DNA of 64,000 nt, from the NCBI GenBank assembly GCA_964580575.1, contig CAZOLJ010000014.1, forward strand, positions 5,284 through 69,283, read 5' to 3'. A program made the translations under genes and the position numbers. The notes beneath the pieces are model-generated. The model was not told the DNA's origin, did no database searches, and was given only the letters and a program-made list of their open reading frames with translations. The stretch's first letter is position 1. Each line of letters starts with the position of its first letter. This DNA comes from CAVPDE01 sp964580575. Lineage in GTDB: Bacteria; Desulfobacterota; DSM-4660; Desulfatiglandales; HGW-15. Positions 43,729 to 52,892 of the stretch are shown one piece after another.

Positions 43729-44592
43729 ATGAAAAGCAGGCCTTGGCTCTTCCTGACGCCCACACTGATACTGGTCTCCATCAGTGCATTCATCCCCATC
43801 ATGACGGTCATCAACTTTTCCCTGTACCTGCTCTATCCCGGATCCATCCCTGAATACTACAGGCTGGGGAACTACGTTGAAATTTTTCAGGATGAGATCT
43901 TCATGGAGTCCATCAAGCGCCAGTTCATGTTCACCCTGCAGGTGCTTGCCATCGAAATCCCCATTGGGGTCATGGTCGCCCTAGCCATGCCCACCAAGGG
44001 CAAGAGACTGACGCTGATCCTCGTCCTGCTCGGGATTCCTCTGCTCATCCCATTTCCCATCGTCGGCATGGTTTGGCGCGTGTTCACGCGTGCCGACCTG
44101 GGTGTGGTGCCAAAAGTCCTGGCCCAGATCGGCTACGACTATCGCCCCGTGCAAAACCCGATCGACGCCTGGGTGACGACGCTGTTCATGGACATGTGGC
44201 ACTGGATACCGCTCGTGGCGATGCTTGCCTTTGCAGGACTTCAGACGATTCCGGAACCCTACTACCAGGCCGCGCGCATTGACGGCGCCTCGAAGTGGGC
44301 GACCTTCCGGTATGTGACGCTGCCGCGGTTGCGCTACGTGCTCATCCTGGCGGTTCTGCTGCGGGCCATGGACTCCTTCAACATCTACTCCGAAGTGTTC
44401 ATGCTGACCGGAGGAGGGCCGGGGAACACCACAAACTTCATGAGCCTCTACACGTCGAGCCAGGCGGTGGGCGGCATGGACCTGGGGCTTGGATCGGCGC
44501 TTTCCATGGCGTATCTGTTCCTTGTCGTCATGCTTTGCTATGTCCTCTACACCATCATGATGAAGACGGGTCAGGGAGGAGGGAAGAAGTAG
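43729..44592 (+). CDS. ABC transporter permease, GlpP-like (polyol importer)
   Basis: The 287-residue membrane protein has six helices of the MalF/UgpA-type fold and the cytoplasmic EAA loop YYQAARIDGASKWATFRYV near residue 185, which docks with the ATPases. The start ATG has AAGGAG upstream. It forms the translocation pore with the next permease, whose ATG directly follows its stop. Confidence 0.91.
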   Translation: MKSRPWLFLTPTLILVSISAFIPIMTVINFSLYLLYPGSIPEYYRLGNYVEIFQDEIFMESIKRQFMFTLQVLAIEIPIGVMVALAMPTKGKRLTLILVLLGIPLLIPFPIVGMVWRVFTRADLGVVPKVLAQIGYDYRPVQNPIDAWVTTLFMDMWHWIPLVAMLAFAGLQTIPEPYYQAARIDGASKWATFRYVTLPRLRYVLILAVLLRAMDSFNIYSEVFMLTGGGPGNTTNFMSLYTSSQAVGGMDLGLGSALSMAYLFLVVMLCYVLYTIMMKTGQGGGKK

Positions 44593-45390
44593 ATGCAGAA
44601 AAAAACTTACGGGTTGCTCGCATACATCGTGTTTCTGCTCATTCCCCTGTACTGGATGGTGAACTCCTCGTTCAAATTGACGACGGAAATCATGACCAAG
44701 ATGACGTGGATTCCGCACACGTTCACCTTTAGGAACTACAACCACATTCTCACCGATCCGGTGTGGCAGAAGTGTTTTCTCAATTCCTTGATTTACGTTT
44801 GCATGAATGTCGCCATGGTCCTGCTGGCCGCCATTCCGGCGGCCTATGCTTTTTCCCGCTGGCGCTTCCGCGGAGACAAACACCTTTTCTTCTGGCTCCT
44901 CACCAACCGGATGGCGCCGGTGGCGGTTTTCATGATCCCTTACTTCCAACTCTACAGCAACCTGGGTTTGTTCGACACCCATTTGGCCGTAGCCTTGGCT
45001 CATTGCGTGTTCAACCTGCCTCTGGCCATCTGGATTCTGGAGGGCTTCTTTTCGGGCATTCCAAAGGAACTGGATGAAACGGCATTCATCGACGGGCTGA
45101 GCTTCTCGCAGTTTTTCAGAAAGATCTTCTTTCCGCTGATCCGGCCGGGCGTAGCGGTGGCCGCCTTCTTCTGCTTCATGTTCTCATGGACCGAGCTGCT
45201 GCTTGCAAGGACCCTCACCAGCTCTTCGTCAAAACCCATTGTGGTCGCCCTCACCCGCAGCCAGGGGGCCGAGGGATGGGACTGGGGCGTGCTCATCGCG
45301 GCCGGGGTCTTGACCATGCTTCCGGGCGTGGTGATGGTGTACTTCATTCGTAACTACATTGCCAAAGGCTTTGCCATGGGGAGGGTCTAA
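44593..45390 (+). CDS. ABC transporter permease, GlpQ-like (polyol importer)
   Basis: The 265-residue protein is a MalG/UgpE-type permease with six helices and the EAA loop ELDETAFIDGLSFSQFFRKI. It begins with no gap after the first permease, so translation is coupled. The family imports sugars, glycerol or polyols; the paired binding protein decides the substrate. Confidence 0.91.
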   Translation: MQKKTYGLLAYIVFLLIPLYWMVNSSFKLTTEIMTKMTWIPHTFTFRNYNHILTDPVWQKCFLNSLIYVCMNVAMVLLAAIPAAYAFSRWRFRGDKHLFFWLLTNRMAPVAVFMIPYFQLYSNLGLFDTHLAVALAHCVFNLPLAIWILEGFFSGIPKELDETAFIDGLSFSQFFRKIFFPLIRPGVAVAAFFCFMFSWTELLLARTLTSSSSKPIVVALTRSQGAEGWDWGVLIAAGVLTMLPGVVMVYFIRNYIAKGFAMGRV

Positions 45391-45392
45391 CG

Positions 45393-45671
45393 ATGCTCGC
45401 ATGGATGCACTGGACTTGGGCTAGCGCCGTGGGCTTCGGCCTTTTGGCCGCGCTGCTTGTTTTCCTGGCGGTCCTGGATCATTTTGTTCCGGGTTACGCA
45501 AGAAAAGGTGTTTTGCCCTATGAAACAACCCGAGGCGACAGGGTTTTCATGAGCATCGCCGCTTTTGTGGCCCTGGTGTTCTTGTGGCTGAAATTCTTTC
45601 CCGATGTCACTGCCGTGCTGATCTTGGCCGTTTCCGGCGTTATTGCCGTGGTTCTCATGAAGTGGGCATAA
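45393..45671 (+). CDS. small integral membrane protein of polyol ABC importers, GlpU/DUF2160-like
   Basis: The 92-residue protein has three membrane helices (about 8-28, 48-66 and 70-90). A small DUF2160 protein at exactly this place, between the second permease and the binding protein, is a hallmark of GlpSTPQUV-type operons. Its role in transport is not known. The start is two bases after the preceding stop. Confidence 0.85.
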   Translation: MLAWMHWTWASAVGFGLLAALLVFLAVLDHFVPGYARKGVLPYETTRGDRVFMSIAAFVALVFLWLKFFPDVTAVLILAVSGVIAVVLMKWA

Positions 45672-45787
45672 CGTGATTCCCCAAGAAAGGAGGTGATGGG
45701 GGCGACAACGAGCCGTGGAGAGGAGGCGATCTTGGTTCTTTCAGGATCACATGATTGACCACACGAAATGCAAAGGGGGATTAGACA

Positions 45788-47512
45788 ATGTCGAAAGCAA
45801 AGAAGAAGCTGTTGTTGGTAGCCGCCGTTGCCGTGTTCAGCGTTGTTTTTTTCGCGGGCACGTGCCTAGCGGATGTGATTGACAAATGGATCAATGAGTT
45901 CACACCCTCAGCAATTTCAAAAGAGGATCAGCGCAAGGAGTTGGAGTGGTTCCAGAAAGCCGCTGCGCCTTACAAGGGCATGAAGATCAAAACCTGCGCC
46001 GAGCACATCTTGACCCATCAGTTTGAATCTCAAACCCTCGCGAAAGCGTTCACCGAACTCACAGGTATCCAGGTGGAGCACGATGTGATCGGTGAGGGGG
46101 ACGTGGTGGAGCGGCTGCAGACCCAGATTGCCACCGGCAAAATCGTGTACCACGCCTACGTCAACGATGCGGATCTCATCGGAACCCATATGAGAAAGAA
46201 AACCGCCGTGGTGCTGAGCGACTTCATGAAGAACGAAGGAAAAGCCATCACCAGCCCCTGGCTCGATTATCCCAATGACTTCCTGAACCCCGAGACGGGG
46301 CAGGACTATGCGGGCAATGCCCTTCAGATCCCTGACCAGCAGTTCCCGATCCTGTACTGGTTCCGCTATGACCTCTTTACCGACCCGAAGTACATGAAGA
46401 TGTTCAAAGAGAAATACGGGTATGAGCTCGGTGTGCCCGTGAACTGGGCGGCCTATGAGGACATCGCGGAGTTTTGGACCAAGCACGTGAAAGAGATCAA
46501 CGGAAAGCCCATCTGGGGACACCTGGATTACGGCAAGAAAGGCCCCTGGCTGGGCTGGCGGTTCTCGGACGCCTGGTTGTCCCTAGCCGGAGCCGGTGAC
46601 AAAGGGCTTCCCAACGGCCTGCCCGTGGACGAGTGGGGAATCCGGGTGGAGAACGGAATCCCTGTGGGAGCCACCATGAAGCGTGGCGGCGACTTGGACA
46701 GCCCTGCGGCCATTTATGCCCTCACCTTTTTTGTGGACATGATCAAGAAGTACGCTCCGCCTTACGCGGCAGGCCTGCAGTGGTCGGAAGTGGGTCCAAT
46801 TCCGGGCAAAGGTGAAATCGCGCAGACCATCTACTTCTGCGGAACCTTCAGCTCCTACCCGGACTACTCCACACCCAACAGCCCGGTTGCCGATGCGAAA
46901 GGCCTGCCCAAGTGGCGCCTGGCCCCCCAGCCTTACGGGAAGTACTGGGAGAGCGGCATGAAGGTCGGGTATCAGGACGTGGGTTCGTGGACTATCCCCG
47001 TCAATGTGACCGGCAAGGAAAGAGAGGCCGCATGGTTGTGGGCCCAGTTCTGCATCGCCAAGACCGTTGAACTGAAGAAGTTCCTGGTCGGCAGGACCCC
47101 GGTCCGCAAATCCACCGTATTTCATCCCATGTGGAATGATGAGACCATGAAACCCTATGGCGGGTTGATCGAGTTCTACCGCTCACCCGAGCGCAAGCTC
47201 TTCACCGACACCGGCCTGAACGTGCCCGATTATCCCCTGCTGCAGGAGCAATGGTGGCATTACATCTCCATGGCGGTGACCGGAGAAAAGACGCCGGCCG
47301 AGGCCATGCAGGGATTGGCGGAAAAAATCGACCAGTTGATGGGTCGTCTGCGCCTGCCACACCTTTCGCCCAAGTTGGCCGAGCCGAAAGGGGATGAGTA
47401 CTGGTTGGCCCAACCCGGCGCCCCGAGACCCGAGATCAAGGGACGGGAAAAGCCGGTCACCATCGCCTATGATGAGATGATCAAGCGCTGGAAAGCCAAA
47501 GAGCTGAGATAA
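45788..47512 (+). CDS. periplasmic substrate-binding protein, GlpV-like (polyol importer)
   Basis: A signal peptide (about 1-28, ending TCLA) precedes a large mature protein of about 545 residues, longer than typical 400-residue sugar-binding proteins but usual for GlpV-like ones. Conserved phrases include TCAEHILTHQFESQTLAKAF near the mature start and YQDVGSWTIPVNV late in the fold. It should bind a polyol or related sugar in the periplasm and pass it to the two permeases. The gap of 116 bases to the preceding gene contains several GGAGG-like stretches but no terminator. A stem-loop after the stop probably lowers expression of the downstream metabolic genes. Confidence 0.88.
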   Translation: MSKAKKKLLLVAAVAVFSVVFFAGTCLADVIDKWINEFTPSAISKEDQRKELEWFQKAAAPYKGMKIKTCAEHILTHQFESQTLAKAFTELTGIQVEHDVIGEGDVVERLQTQIATGKIVYHAYVNDADLIGTHMRKKTAVVLSDFMKNEGKAITSPWLDYPNDFLNPETGQDYAGNALQIPDQQFPILYWFRYDLFTDPKYMKMFKEKYGYELGVPVNWAAYEDIAEFWTKHVKEINGKPIWGHLDYGKKGPWLGWRFSDAWLSLAGAGDKGLPNGLPVDEWGIRVENGIPVGATMKRGGDLDSPAAIYALTFFVDMIKKYAPPYAAGLQWSEVGPIPGKGEIAQTIYFCGTFSSYPDYSTPNSPVADAKGLPKWRLAPQPYGKYWESGMKVGYQDVGSWTIPVNVTGKEREAAWLWAQFCIAKTVELKKFLVGRTPVRKSTVFHPMWNDETMKPYGGLIEFYRSPERKLFTDTGLNVPDYPLLQEQWWHYISMAVTGEKTPAEAMQGLAEKIDQLMGRLRLPHLSPKLAEPKGDEYWLAQPGAPRPEIKGREKPVTIAYDEMIKRWKAKELR

Positions 47513-47522
47513 ACCTATTCGC

Positions 47523-47552
47523 CCAGGGCCGGCACCGCCGGCCCTGGCTTTT
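47523..47552 (+). terminator. stem-loop after the binding-protein gene (partial terminator)
   Basis: An 11-bp perfect stem (CCAGGGCCGGC / GCCGGCCCTGG) with a 3-base loop is followed by CTTTTG. The short T-run inside an operon suggests attenuation or 3' end protection of the abundant binding-protein message. Confidence 0.6.
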
Positions 47553-47658
47553 GTTGAGCCTTGTCCACTTTTGTCCACTGAGCGGCTGTGCGGGCTTCAA
47601 GTGACTGAAACGGCTGGTTCGAAAAGAGACCTCTCAAAATCCAATGGCTGGGAGAACA

Positions 47659-48693
47659 ATGGAAGCTCTGGTAAAGACACAAAAAGGTAAAGGGTTTCTG
47701 GAAGTCAAGAACGTCGATGACCCGGTGCCGGGTGAGCATGAAGCGCTGATTCGAGTCAAAGCCGGCGGCATATGCGGTACTGATCTCCACATCGAGGGGG
47801 ATCGCTTTCCGTACAATCCCCCCATTATTCTTGGTCATGAATTCTCAGGTGAAATTGTTGAAGTCGGAACGCAGGTTGTTGGCTTCAAGGCCGGCGACCG
47901 GGTGGTCGCAGAACCTCACCGCGGCGGATGCGGAACCTGCCGATACTGCCTGACCGGACAAGTCGAGGTGTGCCGGGAGAAAAGAGCTATAGGATACAAA
48001 GTAGATGGCGCCTTTTCTGAGTTCATTGCGCTGCCGGTGACGTCCCTGCACCGAATCCCGGGATCCGTGTCCTATGAGCAGGCGGCCCTTTGCGAGCCGC
48101 TGGCTGTGGTCGTGAAGGCGGTGCTCGAACGAAGCAAGGTGGAGCCTGAGGATTTCGTTGTCGTCATGGGCTGCGGCCCCATCGGACTTCTGGCAGCAGC
48201 CGCGGCCAAAGCGGAAGGAGCGCGCGCCGTCATGGTGACGGGGACTGCGGGCGATGAAAAGCTGAGGCTTCTCACGGCCAAGGAAATGGGCATGGACTAC
48301 GCGGTCAACGTAGAAAAGGAGAACGTTCTCGCGCTGGTGAACGATCTGACCGGGGGCGCGGGAGCGGACTTGATCGTTGAAGCCAGCGGAGCGGAGCCGG
48401 CCATACGGCAGGCCTTTGACATGATCAAGATCGACGGAAGAATCTGCGGGGTCGGCATCAGCGGCAAAGAGGCCATTGCGCTCCCTTGGGACCTTGCCAT
48501 CCGCAAGGCGATCAACGTGTCGTGCAGCTTCAGCTCCAACTGGACGAGCTGGGAGCGGGCCCTTTCTCTTCTGGGGAGCGGAAAGGTCAAGGTGGATCCC
48601 ATGATCAGCGGGACCTATCCCATGAAGGAATGGAAAAAGGCGTTCGGGCTCCTTCGAAATCTGGAAGCCGTGAAGATTCTGCTGGTCCCTTAG
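47659..48693 (+). CDS. zinc-dependent polyol (sorbitol/xylitol/threonine-type) dehydrogenase
   Basis: This 344-residue MDR alcohol dehydrogenase has the catalytic zinc site (GGICGTDLHIEGD, GHEFSG), the four structural-zinc cysteines in CGTCRYCLTGQVEVC and the NAD(H)-binding GCGPIGLLAA. It should oxidise a polyol to a ketose in the cytosol. The ATG at 47659 has GGGAG at good spacing; the ATG five codons earlier has none. It sits between the importer and an FGGY kinase, pointing to the sequence polyol to ketose to ketose phosphate. Confidence 0.86.
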   Translation: MEALVKTQKGKGFLEVKNVDDPVPGEHEALIRVKAGGICGTDLHIEGDRFPYNPPIILGHEFSGEIVEVGTQVVGFKAGDRVVAEPHRGGCGTCRYCLTGQVEVCREKRAIGYKVDGAFSEFIALPVTSLHRIPGSVSYEQAALCEPLAVVVKAVLERSKVEPEDFVVVMGCGPIGLLAAAAAKAEGARAVMVTGTAGDEKLRLLTAKEMGMDYAVNVEKENVLALVNDLTGGAGADLIVEASGAEPAIRQAFDMIKIDGRICGVGISGKEAIALPWDLAIRKAINVSCSFSSNWTSWERALSLLGSGKVKVDPMISGTYPMKEWKKAFGLLRNLEAVKILLVP

Positions 48694-48742
48694 ACGAGAG
48701 GGTTTTCTTCAGCTCGGACTTATTTGCACAGGAGGGGTGTTC

Positions 48743-50290
48743 ATGAAAGATCAATTGGTGCTGGGCGCGGACAGCAGCACGAGTGCGACTAAGGTCATTG
48801 CCTTTGACGCTAAAGGGAAACCCGTGGCAGAGGGAGCCAAGGGGTACCCCCTCTATACGGAGAACCCCGGCTGGGTCGAGCAGGATCCGGAGGAATGGTG
48901 GGGGGCCTTCAAGGAAGCCTGCCGACAGGTGGTGTCGAATCCTGCGGTGGATGTAAAAAAGATGGTGGGCATCGGCATCACCCACCAGCGGTTCACCTTT
49001 GTGCCCGTGGACAAGGACATCAAGCCTCTGCGAAGGGCGATCCTGTGGAATGACATCCGCTGCTCCAAGGAAGCGGACTATGCCAGGCAGAAGGTAGGGA
49101 AAGAGCGCATTTTCGAAAGAACCGGTTATCCGCCGGGACAGTGGACGCTCTACAAGGCCCTGTGGCTGAAGAACAACGAACCGGAGCTCTACGAGAAGAT
49201 CTACAAGCTCGTTCTGGTTCAAGACTATCTCATTTACAAGCTCACCGGAAATCTCGTGACCCTTGAGGGAGCCGGAACCATGACGGGCGCTCTGGATATC
49301 GCCAGCCCGAGGAAGTGGGCCAAAGACATCATCAAAGCTCTCGGGGTCAGGGAAGACATCTGGATCGAGCCTATCCTCCCGGGCGGGGCTGTCGCCGGTC
49401 ATGTGACGAAAGAGGCGGCCAAGGAGACCGGACTCCCCGAAGGCCTTCCAGTGGTGACAGGCGCCGGGGACCAGCCCTGCGGCACGCTCGGGGCGGGCGT
49501 GGTCGAACCTGGAGAGCTCGGCATCAACGGGGGGACATCCTGCACCAATGAGCTGGTCGCCCGGGGTGTACCGGAGAGGAAAAAGGTGAATTACTTCATC
49601 GAGATCAATCCTTCGGGCGCCTACATTGTGGAGAATTACATCCCCAGCGGCGGTTCGGCTCTGATGAACTGGTACAAGAACAACTTCGGTTACTTCGAGG
49701 TGAGCGAAGCGGAAAGAACGAAAAAGAATATCTGGGAGGTCATCTACAACCAGGTCGGCGAAAGTCCTGTGGGCAATCGAGGAATGATGGTCGTGCCCTA
49801 TTTCCAGGGCGCCAATGGCCCCTATTGGGATTTGAATGCTCGCGGGGTTGTGTTTGGGCTCCACACGGAGTATGGCCGACCTCATCTCCTCCGGGCCCTG
49901 ATGGAAGGCCTGGCCTATGAATCAAGGCGGCAGGCCGAACTCATGGAAGAGGGCACAGGGACACAGGTGGAGCAGATCAAGATGTACGGAGGATCGGCGC
50001 GAAGTGACTACTGGAACCAGATCTTCACCGATGTGTTCAACAAGACCCTGCACCTCCCTGAAACGGCGGAAACGACCTCTCTCGGCGCCGCGATTGCTGC
50101 CGCGGTTGGATGCGGGATGAGCTCGGACTATAAAAAGGCCGTGGACACCATGGTGAGCATCAGAAAAAGTTATAGACCGATTGCCAAAAATGTGGTACGT
50201 TACGAGAAATTTTACAGAGAAGTGTACGTCAAATTCTACGACACGGTGCAGGGTTTCATGCACAAGATTGCGGAGATCAACGATCAATAA
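48743..50290 (+). CDS. FGGY-family carbohydrate kinase (xylulokinase-like)
   Basis: The 515-residue kinase has both FGGY halves: the N-terminal ATPase fold (LGADSSTSATKVIAFD), the substrate-side ITHQR and LWNDIR motifs, and the C-terminal signature with YGGSARSDYWNQIFTDV. The arrangement with transketolase and transaldolase favours D-xylulose or a related pentulose as substrate, but the family also includes glycerol and ribulose kinases. GGAGG stands seven bases before the ATG at 48743. Confidence 0.85.
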   Translation: MKDQLVLGADSSTSATKVIAFDAKGKPVAEGAKGYPLYTENPGWVEQDPEEWWGAFKEACRQVVSNPAVDVKKMVGIGITHQRFTFVPVDKDIKPLRRAILWNDIRCSKEADYARQKVGKERIFERTGYPPGQWTLYKALWLKNNEPELYEKIYKLVLVQDYLIYKLTGNLVTLEGAGTMTGALDIASPRKWAKDIIKALGVREDIWIEPILPGGAVAGHVTKEAAKETGLPEGLPVVTGAGDQPCGTLGAGVVEPGELGINGGTSCTNELVARGVPERKKVNYFIEINPSGAYIVENYIPSGGSALMNWYKNNFGYFEVSEAERTKKNIWEVIYNQVGESPVGNRGMMVVPYFQGANGPYWDLNARGVVFGLHTEYGRPHLLRALMEGLAYESRRQAELMEEGTGTQVEQIKMYGGSARSDYWNQIFTDVFNKTLHLPETAETTSLGAAIAAAVGCGMSSDYKKAVDTMVSIRKSYRPIAKNVVRYEKFYREVYVKFYDTVQGFMHKIAEINDQ

Positions 50291-50362
50291 GCGTTTCGGG
50301 TGCCTTGGCCCTAAACTGTGCCTTCACATCCGCAGGAAAACAAGAGGCTTGTAGAGGGCGAC

Positions 50363-51103
50363 ATGGAGCAGATGGACATAAACTACGAATCAAAAGTGCC
50401 TCTGTATTATCAGCTCAAGGAGGAGATCAAGAAAAAGATTCTCAGCGGCACCTACAAAGAAAATGACCTCATCCCTTCAGAACGCGAGTTAGGCGAGCAG
50501 TTCAGTCTGTCTTCAACCACCGTGCGTCGCGCCTTGAACGACCTGGTCCAGGAAAGACTGCTGGAGCGAAAAGCCGGCAAAGGGACTTTCGTTCGCATGA
50601 GCAAGGTGAAGAGGGACCTGAGGAAGGTCCTGGGTTTTACGGCGAACATGCAGGAGATGGGGCTGTCGCCCTCCACAGCTGTCCTGAGCAAGAAGATCGT
50701 TTCTGCCAATCTCTTCGCAAGACAACGCCTGAGTCTCGACAAGGGGGCTTCGGTCCTCAAACTCAATAGGCTTCGCCTGGCCAATGACGTACCCATGATG
50801 CTGGAAACCAGGTACATTCGAACGGATCTCTGCCCCGGAATCGAAAAGCACGATTTGTCCTCATCGCTTTGGAAGGTATTCGAGAACGTCTATGGCCAAA
50901 AGCCTTTTCGCCATACGCAAAACGTCACCATCGCGCGATTTTCGGGACCCCAGGCCGCCATGTTCGGCCTGGAGGGTGGAGCCTTGGCCTTTATGATCAA
51001 TGGGGTGACCTATGTGAAAGACGGTTCGCCCATAGAGTGTGAGGAGTCCTTGTACCGGAGCGACAAATACGATCTGGCCTTTGAGGCTTTTCTGGAGGAA
51101 TAG
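50363..51103 (+). CDS. GntR/HutC-family transcriptional regulator with UTRA domain
   Basis: Residues 1-80 form the GntR winged helix (VPLYYQLKEEIKKKI, LIPSERELGEQF, TTVRRALNDL), followed by a UTRA ligand domain to residue 246. The ATG at 50363 has GAGGG upstream; an in-frame GTG 15 codons earlier is poorer. It is the last gene of the polyol operon and the only DNA-binding regulator in the 35-58 kb block, so it is the prime candidate to bind the 16-bp operators at 40.8, 41.1 and 56.4 kb. The effector is probably the phosphorylated sugar. Confidence 0.9.
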   Translation: MEQMDINYESKVPLYYQLKEEIKKKILSGTYKENDLIPSERELGEQFSLSSTTVRRALNDLVQERLLERKAGKGTFVRMSKVKRDLRKVLGFTANMQEMGLSPSTAVLSKKIVSANLFARQRLSLDKGASVLKLNRLRLANDVPMMLETRYIRTDLCPGIEKHDLSSSLWKVFENVYGQKPFRHTQNVTIARFSGPQAAMFGLEGGALAFMINGVTYVKDGSPIECEESLYRSDKYDLAFEAFLEE

Positions 51104-51133
51104 ATATTTTCCAGAGGATTGATGAGATCAGCG

Positions 51134-51162
51134 GGGGCCGGCTTTGCCGGCCCCTCGCTTTT
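51134..51162 (+). terminator. terminator of the polyol operon
   Basis: A 9-bp GC stem (GGGGCCGGC / GCCGGCCCC, TTT loop), extended outward by GCG/CGC, is followed by TTTT, 30 bases after the regulator stop, between convergent genes. Confidence 0.8.
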
Positions 51163-51958
51163 AGAGGACTTTGCGTTTTGAAGCGCTCTGAGCGGAGATT
51201 TCCGCCAGTTCGATGAACTTCTGAACCTCCCAGCTTTCGGAGCCGACCCCGACCCCGTCCGTGTCTCTGGTTTCCGCCATTTCCCGGACGTTCTTCACCT
51301 TGACGCTTCCACCGTAAATGATGCGGGTCCTTGAGGCGGTTTCCGCCGAGTGATACTTCCTGATCATCTCACGAATAAACTGATGGGCTTCTCCAGCCTG
51401 CTCGGGCGTTGCCACCAGGCCCGATCCGATGGCCCAGACCGGCTCATATTCAATGACGGTGTTTTCCATGTCCTGAGACGTAAACCCCTCGAAGCAGGTG
51501 AGGAACTGGTATTCGAGCTTGGCGAGGGTTTGGCCGCGCTTTCTTTCCTGCAGGGACTCGCCGATGCAGACAATCGGGGAAATCTCTTGTTTCAGACAGG
51601 CCTTGGCCTTCCACTGCACACGCTCATCCGTGTCGGCGAATGCCTCTCTTCTCTCCGAATGTCCGACCACGCAATAGCTAGCGCCGGCCTCCTTGAGCAT
51701 GGGGGCGGAGATCTCTCCCGTGAAGGCGCCCTTGTCCTCCCAGTGCACGTTCTGGGCGCCCATGGAGACACAGGTGATTCCCTTGGCTGCATCGGCCAGC
51801 GTCCTGAGCAGGGTGAAGGGAACGCAAAGAACCAGTTCCGCCAGCCCTAGAAATCGGGATTCCGCGCTCCGGAGGGCCGAAAGATAAGCCAGCCCATCCT
51901 CAAAGGTCTTGTTCATTTTCCAGTTGCTCTGGACGATGAACCTCTTTCCTGGGACCAT
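51161..51958 (-). CDS. tpiA: triosephosphate isomerase
   Basis: The 265-residue protein has all catalytic residues of TIM: Lys in NWKMNK, His in VVGHSERREAF and Glu in EYEPVWAIGSG, plus the phosphate-binding IIYGGSVK. It interconverts glyceraldehyde 3-phosphate and dihydroxyacetone phosphate. The gene is the last of the operon transaldolase-transketolase-aldolase-isomerase, so it serves the polyol pathway rather than a housekeeping gap/pgk cluster. Confidence 0.95.
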   Translation of the reverse strand: MVPGKRFIVQSNWKMNKTFEDGLAYLSALRSAESRFLGLAELVLCVPFTLLRTLADAAKGITCVSMGAQNVHWEDKGAFTGEISAPMLKEAGASYCVVGHSERREAFADTDERVQWKAKACLKQEISPIVCIGESLQERKRGQTLAKLEYQFLTCFEGFTSQDMENTVIEYEPVWAIGSGLVATPEQAGEAHQFIREMIRKYHSAETASRTRIIYGGSVKVKNVREMAETRDTDGVGVGSESWEVQKFIELAEISAQSASKRKVL

Positions 51959-51985
51959 GTCTTGATCCTCCCTGTTCCGGTGATC

Positions 51986-52843
51986 TTACGCTTTGCCTTC
52001 GGAGCCGAAGACCCGGATGAATTCGGTCGTCCGTTTCCTGATCCTTTCGGCTGCGATCCTGGTGAAGGCAATGGGATCATTGCTCGGCGGATCGGTCTTG
52101 GCAAAGGCTCGCATGGCGTCGCAGAACTCGATGCAGATCTGGGTCCAGATGTTGATCTTGGCCGCTCCGGACTTCACGAGAGTGCGGAAATCCTGGTCTG
52201 TGAGGCCGGTTCCGCCGTGGATCACCATGGGGAGGTTCACGGCCCTGCCGATCTCCTCCAACCGGCTGTAGTCAATTCTGGGCACATCCTTGTAAAGGCC
52301 GTGGGCCGTTCCAATGGCAGGGGCGAGGGCGTCGATGCCCGTCTCCTGAAAATACCGGCTGCAAGAAGGGACGCTGGCTAGGTTATCTTCTTTTTCCCTC
52401 ACTTCCTTCTTTTCATCCACAGAGAAAATGCAGCCGATTTCCCCCTCTACGGTGATTCCTGCGGCATGAGCTTTTTCCACCACTTTTCTTGTGACAGAAA
52501 TGTTTTCATCGAGCGGTCTGTCCGAAGCATCCATCATCACAGAACCCCACTGGGCATCGATGCACTGGTAGACCATTTCGATTTTCCTGCCGTGGTCGAG
52601 ATGGAGCACCATGGGCACACGGGCATAGTCATCCGCAAGCTGGCGCGCCCAGCCGGCAATTGTCCCGGCTCCGAAATAATCCACCACAGGGGGCAGCACC
52701 TGGATGATGACAGGGCTCTTTGTCTCTGCTGCAGCTTCCACCACCGCTTTCATGGAGAGCTGATCGAAGATGTCAAAAGCGCCGACTGCATATTTTTCCT
52801 TTTTGGCCTTGGCAAGCACCTCTTTCATCGTGACATAAGGCAT
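51986..52843 (-). CDS. class II fructose/tagatose-bisphosphate-type aldolase
   Basis: The 285-residue TIM-barrel protein has the class II zinc motifs HLDHG, GEIG, GTAHG and HGGTG. After GEIG the sequence reads CIFS rather than the common glycine-rich segment, so it may prefer a ketose phosphate other than fructose 1,6-bisphosphate, such as tagatose or another ketose bisphosphate. It is encoded between transketolase and triosephosphate isomerase and should cleave the hexose bisphosphate to trioses, or condense them. Confidence 0.88.
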   Translation of the reverse strand: MPYVTMKEVLAKAKKEKYAVGAFDIFDQLSMKAVVEAAAETKSPVIIQVLPPVVDYFGAGTIAGWARQLADDYARVPMVLHLDHGRKIEMVYQCIDAQWGSVMMDASDRPLDENISVTRKVVEKAHAAGITVEGEIGCIFSVDEKKEVREKEDNLASVPSCSRYFQETGIDALAPAIGTAHGLYKDVPRIDYSRLEEIGRAVNLPMVIHGGTGLTDQDFRTLVKSGAAKINIWTQICIEFCDAMRAFAKTDPPSNDPIAFTRIAAERIRKRTTEFIRVFGSEGKA

Positions 52844-52892
52844 AGGGACATCCTCCTTTCAGTGAACTGTTCTTGTTGGAAATGGCGTCCTG

